Assembly: GCF_000349325.1 (NCBI RefSeq)
Contig: NC_020504.1
Location: forward strand, 1,116,001 to 1,180,000
Direction of reading: 5' to 3'
Origin: Streptomyces davaonensis JCM 4913
Lineage (GTDB): Bacteria > Actinomycetota > Actinomycetes > Streptomycetales > Streptomycetaceae
DNA: 64,000 nt
The translations under genes were made by a program, and so were the position numbers. Numbering within the stretch: the stretch's first letter is position 1; each line of letters begins with the position of its first letter. Shown here in pieces: positions 1 to 7,310 of the stretch. The notes under the pieces are model-generated. The model saw nothing but the letters and a program-made list of their open reading frames with translations, had not been told where the DNA came from and made no database searches.

Positions 1-918
1 CAGCCCCCCGAACCGCAGCCCGCCGAACCCTTCACGGAAGCACCTGCTCCCGCGCTCTCCCTCGCCTCCGTCACCTTCGCCTACGGCCCCGGCGCCGCCC
101 CCGTCGTCGAGCGCCTCGACCTCGTCCTCTCCCCGGGCGCCCACCTGGCCGTCGTAGGTCCGAGCGGCATCGGCAAGTCCACGCTCACCGCACTGGTCGC
201 CGGGCTGCTGGAGCCGGACCGGGGCCGGATCCACGTGTGCGGGCACCCGGTGCCGGGGCGCCGGGCCGCGGCACGCCGGGTCCTCATCCCGCAGCAGGCG
301 TACGTCCACACCGGCACCCTCGCCGAGAACCTCGGGATGTTGCGGCCGGACCCGGTGCCCGAGGCGGAACTGCTCGCCGCGGCCGGGGCGGTGGGGCTGC
401 TGCCCCTCCTGGAGGCGCTGGGCGGGCCCGGCGCCAGGGTCGATCCGGCGGCGCTGTCCGCCGGGGAGCGGCAGCTCGTCGCGCTGACCCGGGCCTATCT
501 GTCGTACGCCCCGCTCGCTCTGCTCGACGAGGCGACCTGTCATCTGGATCCACGGGCCGAGGAGCGCGCGGAGCGGGCCTTCGCCGAGCGGCCCGGCGGC
601 ACCCTGGTGGTGGTCGCACACCGCATCAGCTCGGCCCGCCGCGCCGAGAAGGTGCTGGCCATGGACGGCCGCTCGACGGCGTACGGCACGCACGAGGAGC
701 TGATGCGGCGCTCGGCGCTCTACCGGGATCTGGTGGGCGGCTGGACGCCCGTACGCTCACAGCCAGCCCTCGCCCTGGGAGATCCGGATCGCGTCGATGC
801 GGTTGCGGGCACCGGTCTTGCGGGTGATGGCCGCCATGTAGTTGCGCACCGTCCCGTTGGACAGGTGCAGGCTGCCGGCGATCTCCGCGACGGAGGCCCC
901 CTCGGCGGCGAGGACTAA
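1..918 (+). CDS. ramB: RamB-like ABC exporter, 3' end (partial)
   Basis: This is the C-terminal nucleotide-binding domain of a membrane ABC exporter half; the transmembrane part lies upstream of the window. The frame is open from base 1. Visible motifs are Walker A GPSGIGKST near residue 53, a degenerate signature LSAGERQ near 151, Walker B LALLDEAT near 171 and an H-loop VVAHR near 202. In Streptomyces, RamA/RamB export the SapB lanthipeptide during aerial growth and ramR lies next to ramB. The RamR-like gene that follows convergently is the main reason for this name. The reading frame continues about 50 codons past the last conserved ABC region, antisense to the end of the regulator gene. 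The ABC assignment is firm; RamB identity is inferred from context. Confidence 0.72.
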   Translation, partial: QPPEPQPAEPFTEAPAPALSLASVTFAYGPGAAPVVERLDLVLSPGAHLAVVGPSGIGKSTLTALVAGLLEPDRGRIHVCGHPVPGRRAAARRVLIPQQAYVHTGTLAENLGMLRPDPVPEAELLAAAGAVGLLPLLEALGGPGARVDPAALSAGERQLVALTRAYLSYAPLALLDEATCHLDPRAEERAERAFAERPGGTLVVVAHRISSARRAEKVLAMDGRSTAYGTHEELMRRSALYRDLVGGWTPVRSQPALALGDPDRVDAVAGTGLAGDGRHVVAHRPVGQVQAAGDLRDGGPLGGED

Positions 919-1365
919 CACGCTCAGCTCCCGCCGGGTCAGCGGCATCTCGGCGGCCCTCAGGAAGCCGAAGCCCAGCGAGTCGTCGACGAACCGCTTC
1001 CCCTCGGCGACCAGCCGGATCCCCTCCACCAGGCGCTCGGGCGCGCCCTCCTTGTCCACGTAGCCGAGCGCCCCCGCCTCCACCGCTCCCTTCAGCAGCC
1101 CCGGCCGGTTCGCGCTGGCCAGCACGAGGAGCCGGGGCGGCGGCACTCCGGGAACCCGGGCGCCGAGCTCACCGAGCGGGGGTATGCCGTAGCTGTCGGC
1201 GCACTCCAGGTCGGCCGCGCAGACGTCGGGTCGCACCGTGCTCACCCGCCGCGAGGCGCCGCGCCACGGGGCATGGAACACCCCGAGGTCCGGTTCCCGG
1301 CGCAACCAGTCCGCCAGGACCGATCGGACCAGACACTCGTCGTGCACCAGAAGAACCCGGATCAC
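757..1365 (-). CDS. ramR: RamR/AmfR-like NarL-family orphan response regulator
   Basis: This is a 202-residue two-domain response regulator. The N-terminal receiver has an Asp/Glu pair (HDE, residues 8-10), a candidate phospho-acceptor Asp in the CAADLEC segment and a conserved Lys in YVDKEG. The C-terminal LuxR-type helix-turn-helix begins at LTRRELSVL and includes VAEIAGSLHLSNGTVRNYM. I chose the GTG at 1365 because translation from it starts exactly at the first receiver strand (MIRVLLVHDE); a longer ORF upstream is low-complexity. RamR in Streptomyces coelicolor activates the SapB ram operon, and the ABC exporter frame converges on this gene as expected for that locus. No partner histidine kinase is adjacent. 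It could be another NarL regulator; family certainty is high, the exact name moderate. Confidence 0.78.
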   Translation of the reverse strand: MIRVLLVHDECLVRSVLADWLRREPDLGVFHAPWRGASRRVSTVRPDVCAADLECADSYGIPPLGELGARVPGVPPPRLLVLASANRPGLLKGAVEAGALGYVDKEGAPERLVEGIRLVAEGKRFVDDSLGFGFLRAAEMPLTRRELSVLVLAAEGASVAEIAGSLHLSNGTVRNYMAAITRKTGARNRIDAIRISQGEGWL

Positions 1366-1679
1366 TGATCGTCCCCTCGCGTCGCCGACAGCCGGTTTCC
1401 GTAGGTGAAGAGCGCGTGCCCCATTTTTCGCGTCGCCCTCCCTTCCCGCGCCCGGAGAACCGGCCATCACGGGGCACGGGGGCGCACAGGCGGCTCCCGT
1501 ACCCCGGTCGGCGCTTCCAACGCCGGGAATGGCCCGGTGACGAGGGGGTACGGCCCGAACGCTCTCCGCCGGTCCTCCACGGGTCCTCCACCGGTCCCGC
1601 TCGCCGTGCGCGCCGGGCCGCCAAGAGGGAGATTTGTTCCCTGGGACCCGTCGCCCGGCCGGAGGAGGAGGTGGTCGGT
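1366..1679. other. Divergent intergenic region, ramR-like / SpoIIE phosphatase genes
   Basis: About 310 bases separate the two divergent starts and should hold both promoters. An in-frame upstream extension of the phosphatase ORF covers it, but its translation is Arg/Pro-rich and unlike the protein that follows. A purine-rich GGAGGAGGAG at 1661-1670 is the ribosome site for the GTG at 1680. I could not recognise a convincing -10/-35 pair. Confidence 0.5.
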
Positions 1680-3818
1680 GTGCCCGACGGGCAGGAGACC
1701 GACCAGGCGCCGGCGACCGCAAGGACGCGGGTCGGCCGGCCGCTGCTGTCGCTCGCGCTGGCCTCGATGATGGACGAGGTCCACGCGCACTCCGGCGCGG
1801 TCTATCTGCTGGCCGCCGACGAGCCGGTACTGGAGATGGCGGTGATGGCCGGGCTGCCCAGGGCGTTCTCCGCGCCCTGGGAGCGGGTCGGTCTTGGCGC
1901 GCCGGTGCCGGTGGCCGACGCGGTGCGCGAGCGGCGGCTGGTGTGGGTGGGCGGCGAGGCGGAGATGGCCCGGCTGTACCCGCGGATCTCGGTGGTGCTG
2001 CCGTACCCGTTCGCGCTGGCGGCGCTGCCGGTGGCGACCGACTCCACGGCCTACGGCGCGATCTTCGTGACCTGGCCGGGCTCGCATCCGCCTGATCTGT
2101 CGGAGCGGGAGCGCACCCATCTGACGGCCGCCTGCGGACGGCTCGCCGCCCGGCTGGCGCGTGCCCTCCAGGACAGCGTCCCGCTGCTGCCCGAACCGGA
2201 CCTGCTCTCCACGCCGTCCCTCGCCGGCGCGGCCGGAACGCTCGGCACGGTGGAGTCGGCGCGGATGGTGGCCCGGCTGCCTTACGGGCTGTGCTCGCTG
2301 GATCTGCACGGGCGGATCTGCTTCGCCAACGCGGCGGCGGCCGAGCTGATCGGTGCCCCGGTGAGCGAGCTGCTGGGCAGCCTGCTGTGGGCGTCGGTGC
2401 CCTGGCTCAACGACCCGGTCTACGAGGACCGTTACCGGGCCGCGCTGCTGAGCCAGCAGAGCACCTCCTTCGTGGCGCTGCGGCCGCCGGGCGACTGGCT
2501 GTCGTTCCGGCTGTACCCGAGCACCAACGGGCTGAGCGTCCGGATCGCCCGGGCCCGGGCCGTGGCCGAGATGAACCGGGCGCGCCGGACCCCCGGTGAG
2601 GCGCCGTCACGGCTGGTCACCATCTCCCAGCTGCTGAGCCTGGCCGGTGCGCTCACCGAGGCGGTGGGCGTGCAGGACGTGGTGAAGCTGGTCGCGGACG
2701 AGATCGCCCCGGCCGTCGGCAGCCAGGCGCTGGTGGTGCTGGGTTCGCGGGCGGGGCGGCTGCATGTGCTCGGCCATCACGGCTATCCGGACCCGCGGTT
2801 CGTGGAGCAGTTCAACGGGCTGCCGCTCACCGAGCGGACCCCGGGCACGCATGCCCTGACGACGGGTGTGCCGGCGTTCTTCGAGGACCGGCAGCAGCTG
2901 GAGCGGCTGTATCCGGTCCGGGAGGCCACGCCCGACGGATTCGCGGCCTGGGCGTATCTGCCGCTGATCGCCTCCGGCCGCCCGGTGGGCACCGTGGTGC
3001 TCGCCTACGCCGAGCCGCACTCCTTCCCCGCCGACGAGCGGGCGGTGCTGACCAGTGTGGGCGGGCTGATCGCCCAGGCCCTGGAGCGGGCGGTGCTCTA
3101 CGACGCCAAGCACCATCTGGCGCACGGCCTCCAGGCGGCGCTGCTGCCGCACAGCCTGCCACCGCTGCCCGGGATCGAGGCGGCCGCCCGCTATCTGCCG
3201 GCGACTCAGGGCATGGAGATCGGCGGCGACTTCTACGACCTCGTGCCCGTACAGGGACAGGCCGCGGCGGTGATCGGGGATGTACAGGGCCACAATGTGA
3301 CGGCCGCCGGTCTGATGGGGCAGATCCGTACGGCGGTACGGGCGTACACGACCGTCGGGCAGCCGCCCGAGGAGGTCATGCGCAGCACCAACCGGCTGCT
3401 GCTCGACCTGGGCGCCGATCTGTTCGCCAGCTGTCTGTATCTGCGTCTCGACCCGGCGCGCGGGCGGGCCGTGATGGCCCGGGCGGGTCATCCGCCGCCG
3501 CTGCTGAGACGGCCGGACGGGAAGGTACGGGTGCTCGACCTGGCCGGGGGTCCGCTGCTGGGCATCGACGGCGCCGCCGTCTACCAGACGACGGAGGTCG
3601 ACCTGTCCCCCGGATCCGTCCTGGCCCTCTACACCGACGGCCTGATCGAGTCACCGGGCACCGACATCGAGGACGCGCTCGCCGATCTGGGCACGGTGCT
3701 GGCCGACGCGGGCGATCTCCCCCTGGACGAACTGGCGGACCGCCTCGTGGAGTCGGGCGCGCTGCCGCGGGGGCGGCTGGACGATGTGGCGGTGCTGTTG
3801 CTGCGGGCGGAGCGCTGA
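1680..3818 (+). CDS. GAF-PAS-GAF-SpoIIE (PP2C-type) serine phosphatase
   Basis: This 712-residue cytosolic phosphatase is of the RsbU/SpoIIE type, a class that dephosphorylates anti-anti-sigma factors. An N-terminal GAF-like domain spans roughly residues 20-150, a PAS domain follows (about 195-290, around GLCSLDLHGRICFANAAAAEL), then a second GAF domain (about 310-465) and a C-terminal PP2C_SIG domain (about 485-710). The phosphatase metal ligands are visible in EIGGDFYDLV, VIGDVQGHN, ARAGHPPPLL, LYTDGLIES and the final LDDVAVLLL. GTG 1680 lies nine bases after GGAGGAGGAG and is preferred over the longer ORF start. No anti-sigma ATPase domain is fused, unlike the second SpoIIE protein at 38 kb. 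The natural substrate is not encoded beside it. Confidence 0.88.
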   Translation: MPDGQETDQAPATARTRVGRPLLSLALASMMDEVHAHSGAVYLLAADEPVLEMAVMAGLPRAFSAPWERVGLGAPVPVADAVRERRLVWVGGEAEMARLYPRISVVLPYPFALAALPVATDSTAYGAIFVTWPGSHPPDLSERERTHLTAACGRLAARLARALQDSVPLLPEPDLLSTPSLAGAAGTLGTVESARMVARLPYGLCSLDLHGRICFANAAAAELIGAPVSELLGSLLWASVPWLNDPVYEDRYRAALLSQQSTSFVALRPPGDWLSFRLYPSTNGLSVRIARARAVAEMNRARRTPGEAPSRLVTISQLLSLAGALTEAVGVQDVVKLVADEIAPAVGSQALVVLGSRAGRLHVLGHHGYPDPRFVEQFNGLPLTERTPGTHALTTGVPAFFEDRQQLERLYPVREATPDGFAAWAYLPLIASGRPVGTVVLAYAEPHSFPADERAVLTSVGGLIAQALERAVLYDAKHHLAHGLQAALLPHSLPPLPGIEAAARYLPATQGMEIGGDFYDLVPVQGQAAAVIGDVQGHNVTAAGLMGQIRTAVRAYTTVGQPPEEVMRSTNRLLLDLGADLFASCLYLRLDPARGRAVMARAGHPPPLLRRPDGKVRVLDLAGGPLLGIDGAAVYQTTEVDLSPGSVLALYTDGLIESPGTDIEDALADLGTVLADAGDLPLDELADRLVESGALPRGRLDDVAVLLLRAER

Positions 3819-3828
3819 ACTGAAACGT

Positions 3829-3864
3829 GGGTGGCCGGCCCTCCCGCCGAAGGGCCGGCCACCC
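3829..3864. terminator. Bidirectional hairpin terminator
   Basis: Two perfect 14-base arms (GGGTGGCCGGCCCT at 3829-3842 and its complement at 3851-3864) flank an 8-base loop between the convergent phosphatase and protease genes. There is no U-tract, which is usual in Streptomyces. Confidence 0.8.
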
Positions 3865-3886
3865 GGTCCGGTGCGGTGCCGTGGGG

Positions 3887-5191
3887 TCAGTGCTGCTCGG
3901 TCAGGCCCGAGTCGTCGGCACCGGCCTCCTCGCCCACGCCGACCTCTTCGCCGAGGCCCGCCTCCTCACCGGCGCCTGCCTCTTCGCCCGCGCCGGCGTC
4001 CTGACCGGCACCGGCGTCACCGGCACCCGCCTCTTCACCGGCACCGGCGCCCGCGTCGCCCGCCGCGTCACCCGCGCCGAGCGTCGCACCGGTCGCTTCC
4101 AGCGCGGTCGTGACCGGCTGGAAGAACGTCTCGCCGCCCACGGTGCAGTCACCGCTGCCGCCCGAGGTGAGGCCGATCGCGAGGCCGTCCTGGGTGAACA
4201 GCGAGCCGCCGCTGTCGCCGGGCTCGGCGCAGACGTCGGTCTGGATGAGCCCGGTGACCGTGCCCTCGGGGTAGTTGACGGTGGCGTTGAGGCCGAGGAC
4301 CTGACCGTCGTTCAGTCCGGTCGTGCTGCCCATCCGGAAGACCTGGAGGCCGACCTCGGCCTCGGCGGCCTGGCTGATCGCGACGGTCTGGTCGCCGAGG
4401 TTGACCTCGCTCGGCGCCTCGGTCGCCGGATCGTCGTACTTCACGAGCGCGAAGTCGCCCGCACCGGGGAAGGTGGCGGTGGCCGCGTCGACGGTGGCGA
4501 TCGGGGCCCCGCCCTCGGCGTCCGACCACTCCGCGGCCGCGACCCCGCAGTGACCGGCCGTCAGGAAGGCCGGGGAGCCGTCGCCCGCGGTGACGTTGAA
4601 GCCCGCCGAGCAGCGCGCCCCGCCCGCGAAGATGGCGTCGCCGCCGGAGAGGAAGGTCTTGAAGGTGCCCTCGGACTTCTTGATGGTCGCCATGCCGGAG
4701 CCGAGGCTGTCGACGGTCGACTCCAACTGGTCCCACTTGGCGCCGGTGACGGTGCTGTCCGCGGTGACCAGGATCTTGTTGGTCCGCGGGTCGACGGCCC
4801 AGGACGTGCCCGGGATGGTCGCCTCGGACTTCAGGGTCTGCGCGCCGGCGTCCAGTGCGGCGAGGCTGTTCTCCACCTCGCGGACCTTCGCGCCCGCCTT
4901 CTTCGCCTGCACGATGACGTTGTTGTTGTCGCCGGGGATGACATTGACGACGAGCTGCTGGTCGTCGGCGTCGTAGTACGAGCCGGCGAAGGCGTCGCCG
5001 AGCAGTCCCTCGAGCTGCGAGGCGAGGTCCGAGGCGTCCGCCGCCTTCAGTGTCCTGGGCGCTGCGGCGTCGTCCGAGGCGCCGTCCTGGGACGCGTTGG
5101 CGTTCGGCAGCAGGATCGCGGCCGCTCCGAGCGCCGCCACACCGCCCGCCGCTATCGCGGCCTTGCGCTTCGGCATTCGCTTGTGACTCAA
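3887..5191 (-). CDS. Secreted streptogrisin-type S1E serine protease with acidic Ala/Gly tail
   Basis: This is a 434-residue pre-pro-protease of the alpha-lytic/streptogrisin family. A Lys/Arg start and hydrophobic stretch (about residues 8-34, ending PNANAS) form the signal peptide. The propeptide with the alpha-lytic pro-domain follows, then the chymotrypsin-like domain. The catalytic triad is visible: His in LTAGHCG (about 214), Asp in GDFALVKYDD (about 246), Ser in EPGDSGGS (about 326). Instead of ending there or at a carbohydrate-binding module, the protein continues for about 60-70 residues of Ala/Gly/Glu/Asp repeats with recurrent GEEAGAG-like units. TTG 5191 is preferred because AGGAGG lies nine bases upstream; ATG 5176 is the alternative. 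It is presumably secreted and self-processed. Family certainty is high. Confidence 0.92.
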   Translation of the reverse strand: MSHKRMPKRKAAIAAGGVAALGAAAILLPNANASQDGASDDAAAPRTLKAADASDLASQLEGLLGDAFAGSYYDADDQQLVVNVIPGDNNNVIVQAKKAGAKVREVENSLAALDAGAQTLKSEATIPGTSWAVDPRTNKILVTADSTVTGAKWDQLESTVDSLGSGMATIKKSEGTFKTFLSGGDAIFAGGARCSAGFNVTAGDGSPAFLTAGHCGVAAAEWSDAEGGAPIATVDAATATFPGAGDFALVKYDDPATEAPSEVNLGDQTVAISQAAEAEVGLQVFRMGSTTGLNDGQVLGLNATVNYPEGTVTGLIQTDVCAEPGDSGGSLFTQDGLAIGLTSGGSGDCTVGGETFFQPVTTALEATGATLGAGDAAGDAGAGAGEEAGAGDAGAGQDAGAGEEAGAGEEAGLGEEVGVGEEAGADDSGLTEQH

Positions 5192-5381
5192 CCTTCTCGA
5201 CCTCCTGGGGGGACGGGGACCGTGCCGCCGTTTCGTCCGACGGCTGTTCGGGGCGCCTGGATGGCCAGTGGTACGCACGGGTCACGCGGGGCGTTCAATT
5301 CCGTTTGCCCGCGCACCCGTCGAAACGCCGATTCGGCCAAGGGCCGCGTCCCGGGGGCCGTCGGCGGGAACAATCCCCCAT

Positions 5382-5795
5382 ATGACGATGACCACCGCCG
5401 AAGCCGACAAGATCCTCGCCGACAACTTCGCCCCCTGGGTCCTCGAACTGGGTCTGACCGTGGAGGGCTTGGACGACCAGCGCGCGATTCTGCGTCTGCC
5501 CTGGTCACCGCGGCTGGCCCGGGAGGGCGGGGCGCTGTCGGGGCAGGCTCTGATGGCCGCGGCCGACACCGCGACCGTGCTCGCCGTGTCGGCGGCGCGC
5601 GGGGCGTACGGGCCGATGACGACGGTGCAGCAGTCGACCGCTTTCCAGCGCGCGGTGTCCGGATCGGATGTCCTGATCGAAGCGGTCGTCACCAAGTTGG
5701 GCCGCCGGATGGCGTTCGCCGACATCACGATGACCGACGGCGGGACGGGCGAGATCGCTGCCCGCGCGAGCACGGTCTACGCGCTTCTGGGCTGA
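5382..5795 (+). CDS. PaaI-type hotdog-fold thioesterase
   Basis: This 137-residue protein has the single hotdog domain typical of PaaI/YbgC acyl-CoA thioesterases. The family-typical segment REGGALSGQALMAAADTAT, with its acidic/polar helix residues, carries the usual active-site region, followed by the TTVQQSTAFQRAV strand and the second half of the fold. Such enzymes hydrolyse acyl- or aryl-CoA thioesters; the substrate cannot be read from the sequence. ATG 5382 sits close to the divergent protease promoter region; an MTMTT start is plausible although its ribosome site is weak. It appears to be a single-gene unit. Confidence 0.82.
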   Translation: MTMTTAEADKILADNFAPWVLELGLTVEGLDDQRAILRLPWSPRLAREGGALSGQALMAAADTATVLAVSAARGAYGPMTTVQQSTAFQRAVSGSDVLIEAVVTKLGRRMAFADITMTDGGTGEIAARASTVYALLG

Positions 5796-6213
5796 CACAC
5801 ACCTGGGCACGCACCCGCCACGCACCGCATACGACCGGCTACAGTTCGTAGCGATCACGGAGCGGAATCCCGGCTTCAGCGAATCTGCACATCGAATGCT
5901 CAACCAAGTCACCGGGAACCGGACTCCCACACAACCTGCTACCGCCGGTTACACCATTGGGGCGGGAGTGTCGCTTTCGCCTCCCGCCCCGCAAGGGCGC
6001 GCACGAGCCGATGCCGTGGCGCATGTGAAGAAGTCGCCGACAAGCCGTGCGCGGCCCCTCACGGATGACCGCCTCTGAGGCTCAATTGCCCAGGTGAGGC
6101 GTTTGGTTGATTGGAATCGCGTCCCCGCAGCGTGCTTTTATCCATCGCACCGCGGGGGCCGTCCCCGGCACCCGCCCCCCTTGTGAAATAGCCATACGAA
6201 GGGAAGTTCCATC
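5796..6213. other. 418-base intergenic region upstream of the peptide precursor gene
   Basis: No gene is convincing here; two ORFs of about 60 codons on opposite strands lack family features. It holds a strong hairpin (listed separately at 5959-5990), probably ends the thioesterase transcript, and should carry the promoter of the exported-peptide gene. A GAAGGGAAG ribosome site lies just upstream of ATG 6214. A GGAATC motif near 6115 followed by TTTTAT near 6136 might be an alternative-sigma promoter, but this is weak. Confidence 0.4.
5959..5990. terminator. Hairpin terminator after thioesterase gene
   Basis: Ten-base perfect arms (GGGGCGGGAG at 5959-5968 and CTCCCGCCCC at 5981-5990) surround a 12-base loop. 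It lies about 165 bases after the thioesterase stop codon. Confidence 0.6.
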
Positions 6214-6429
6214 ATGAACTCCACCCCCCAGGTTGAGACCGTCGAGATCTCCGACGCCGAGCTGGACAACGTCTCCGGCGGCCTTTCCGTGAACGCCCTC
6301 GGCACCGTCACCGGCCTGGTGGACGGCATCGCCCCGGTTTCCGCCGTGGTCGACACGGCCGTCGGCACCGTCGAGGGTGTCACCGGCCTGAGCACCGCCC
6401 CGGTCACGAACCTGGTCGCCGGTCTCTGA
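6214..6429 (+). CDS. Double-glycine leader peptide precursor for NHLM-type export
   Basis: This 71-residue precursor has a leader of residues 1-23 with the ELDNVSGG motif recognised by C39 peptidases, so cleavage is predicted after Gly23. The 48-residue core contains no Cys, no aromatic residue and no Lys, Arg or His, but three acidic residues. It is rich in Val, Gly, Ala and Thr. The core holds two related units, residues 30-46 and 51-68, both following G-T-V-x-G ... A-P-V-x-x-x-V. The genes downstream encode a dedicated adaptor and two ABC exporters, and no modification enzyme (LanM, YcaO, radical SAM, nitrile-hydratase type) is nearby. The product is therefore probably an unmodified peptide. 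Its function, whether bacteriocin-like, surface-active or signalling, is unknown. Confidence 0.85.
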   Translation: MNSTPQVETVEISDAELDNVSGGLSVNALGTVTGLVDGIAPVSAVVDTAVGTVEGVTGLSTAPVTNLVAGL

Positions 6430-6452
6430 TCGCACCTTTTGTGACGTCGAGT

Positions 6453-6477
6453 CCCGGAGCCGCCCCCCGGCTCCGGG
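6453..6477 (+). terminator. Attenuator-like hairpin between precursor and exporter genes
   Basis: Nine-base perfect arms CCCGGAGCC (6453-6461) and GGCTCCGGG (6469-6477) flank a 7-base loop. Placed 24 bases after the precursor stop and before the HlyD gene, it could give more precursor mRNA than exporter mRNA. Confidence 0.7.
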
Positions 6478-6503
6478 CTCTTCGTGTGTCGTAAGGACGT
6501 TGC

Positions 6504-7310
6504 GTGCAGTTCCGCCAACAGGCCCTCGCCAAGCTCCAGTCACCGGAGGAGCTCGATCTTCCGGTGCGTTTCGCCCGGCCCCAGGGCTGGCTCGCGCTGT
6601 CCGTGACGGTCGTCGTCATGGCGGCGGCGTCCGTATGGGCGGTCACCGGGTCGGTGACCTCCACGGTCGGCGCGCCGGCCATCCTCACCCACGGGCAGGG
6701 CAGTTACCTCCTCCAGAGCCCGGTCGCCGGGCAGGTCACCGCAGTCCTCGCCGAGCAGGGCGAGCGGCTGCCCGCCGACTCCCCCGTCCTGAAGGTCCGT
6801 ACGGCCGAGGGCGAGACGGTCGTGCGCACGGTCGCCGCGGGCCGGGTCACCGCGCTGGCCGCCACCATCGGCCAGATCATCTCCACCGGCGCGAACGTCG
6901 CCGCCGTGGAGAAGGTGGCGGACGCCAAGGACCCGCTGTACGCGACGGTTTACGTGCCCGCCGAGAACGCGGCGTCCATCCCCGACGACGCCGCCGTTGA
7001 CCTCACCGTGCAGTCGGTGCCGACCCAGGAGTACGGCGTGCTGCGCGGCCATGTGAAGTCGGTGGACCGTTCCGCCCAGTCCGCGCAGTCCATCGCCGCC
7101 TTCCTCGGCGACAGCCAGCTCGGCGAGCAGTTCACGAAGGACGGCAGGCCGGTGGCGGTCCTGGTGAAGCTGGACAAGTCGGCGGACACGAAGAGCGGTT
7201 ACCGGTGGTCGTCCGCCGACGGCCCGCCCTTCTCCCTCACCTCCATGACCCTGGCCGACGCCTCGGTCCGCCTCGCCGACGAGCGTCCCGTCGATTGGCT
7301 GCTGCCGTGA
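6504..7310 (+). CDS. NHLM-type HlyD-like membrane-fusion adaptor
   Basis: This 268-residue protein has a short cytoplasmic N-terminus with the LQSPEELDLPVRF segment characteristic of NHLM/NHLP export adaptors. One membrane helix follows (about residues 31-50), then a periplasmic-type biotinyl-lipoyl region (QSPVAGQVTAVLAEQGERL ... RTVAAGRVTALA) and a beta-barrel part. It would link the ABC exporters to the cell exterior for release of the processed peptide. GTG 6504 has an AAGGACG ribosome site. It overlaps the next gene by four bases (GTGA), so the two are translationally coupled. Confidence 0.86.
   Translation: MQFRQQALAKLQSPEELDLPVRFARPQGWLALSVTVVVMAAASVWAVTGSVTSTVGAPAILTHGQGSYLLQSPVAGQVTAVLAEQGERLPADSPVLKVRTAEGETVVRTVAAGRVTALAATIGQIISTGANVAAVEKVADAKDPLYATVYVPAENAASIPDDAAVDLTVQSVPTQEYGVLRGHVKSVDRSAQSAQSIAAFLGDSQLGEQFTKDGRPVAVLVKLDKSADTKSGYRWSSADGPPFSLTSMTLADASVRLADERPVDWLLP

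Noticed and set aside
1416..1679. 5' extension of the SpoIIE phosphatase ORF
   Set aside because: Residues are Arg/Pro-rich, and a strong ribosome site lies directly upstream of GTG 1680; the extension would remove the promoter region of the RamR-like gene.
3827..5851. 674-codon plus-strand ORF across the protease and thioesterase genes
   Set aside because: It is the complement of the streptogrisin gene in another frame; composition is Val/Gly/Arg-rich with no domain.
5896..6078. 60-codon ORF in the intergenic region before the peptide precursor
   Set aside because: No ribosome site, no family features, and it spans a terminator-type hairpin.
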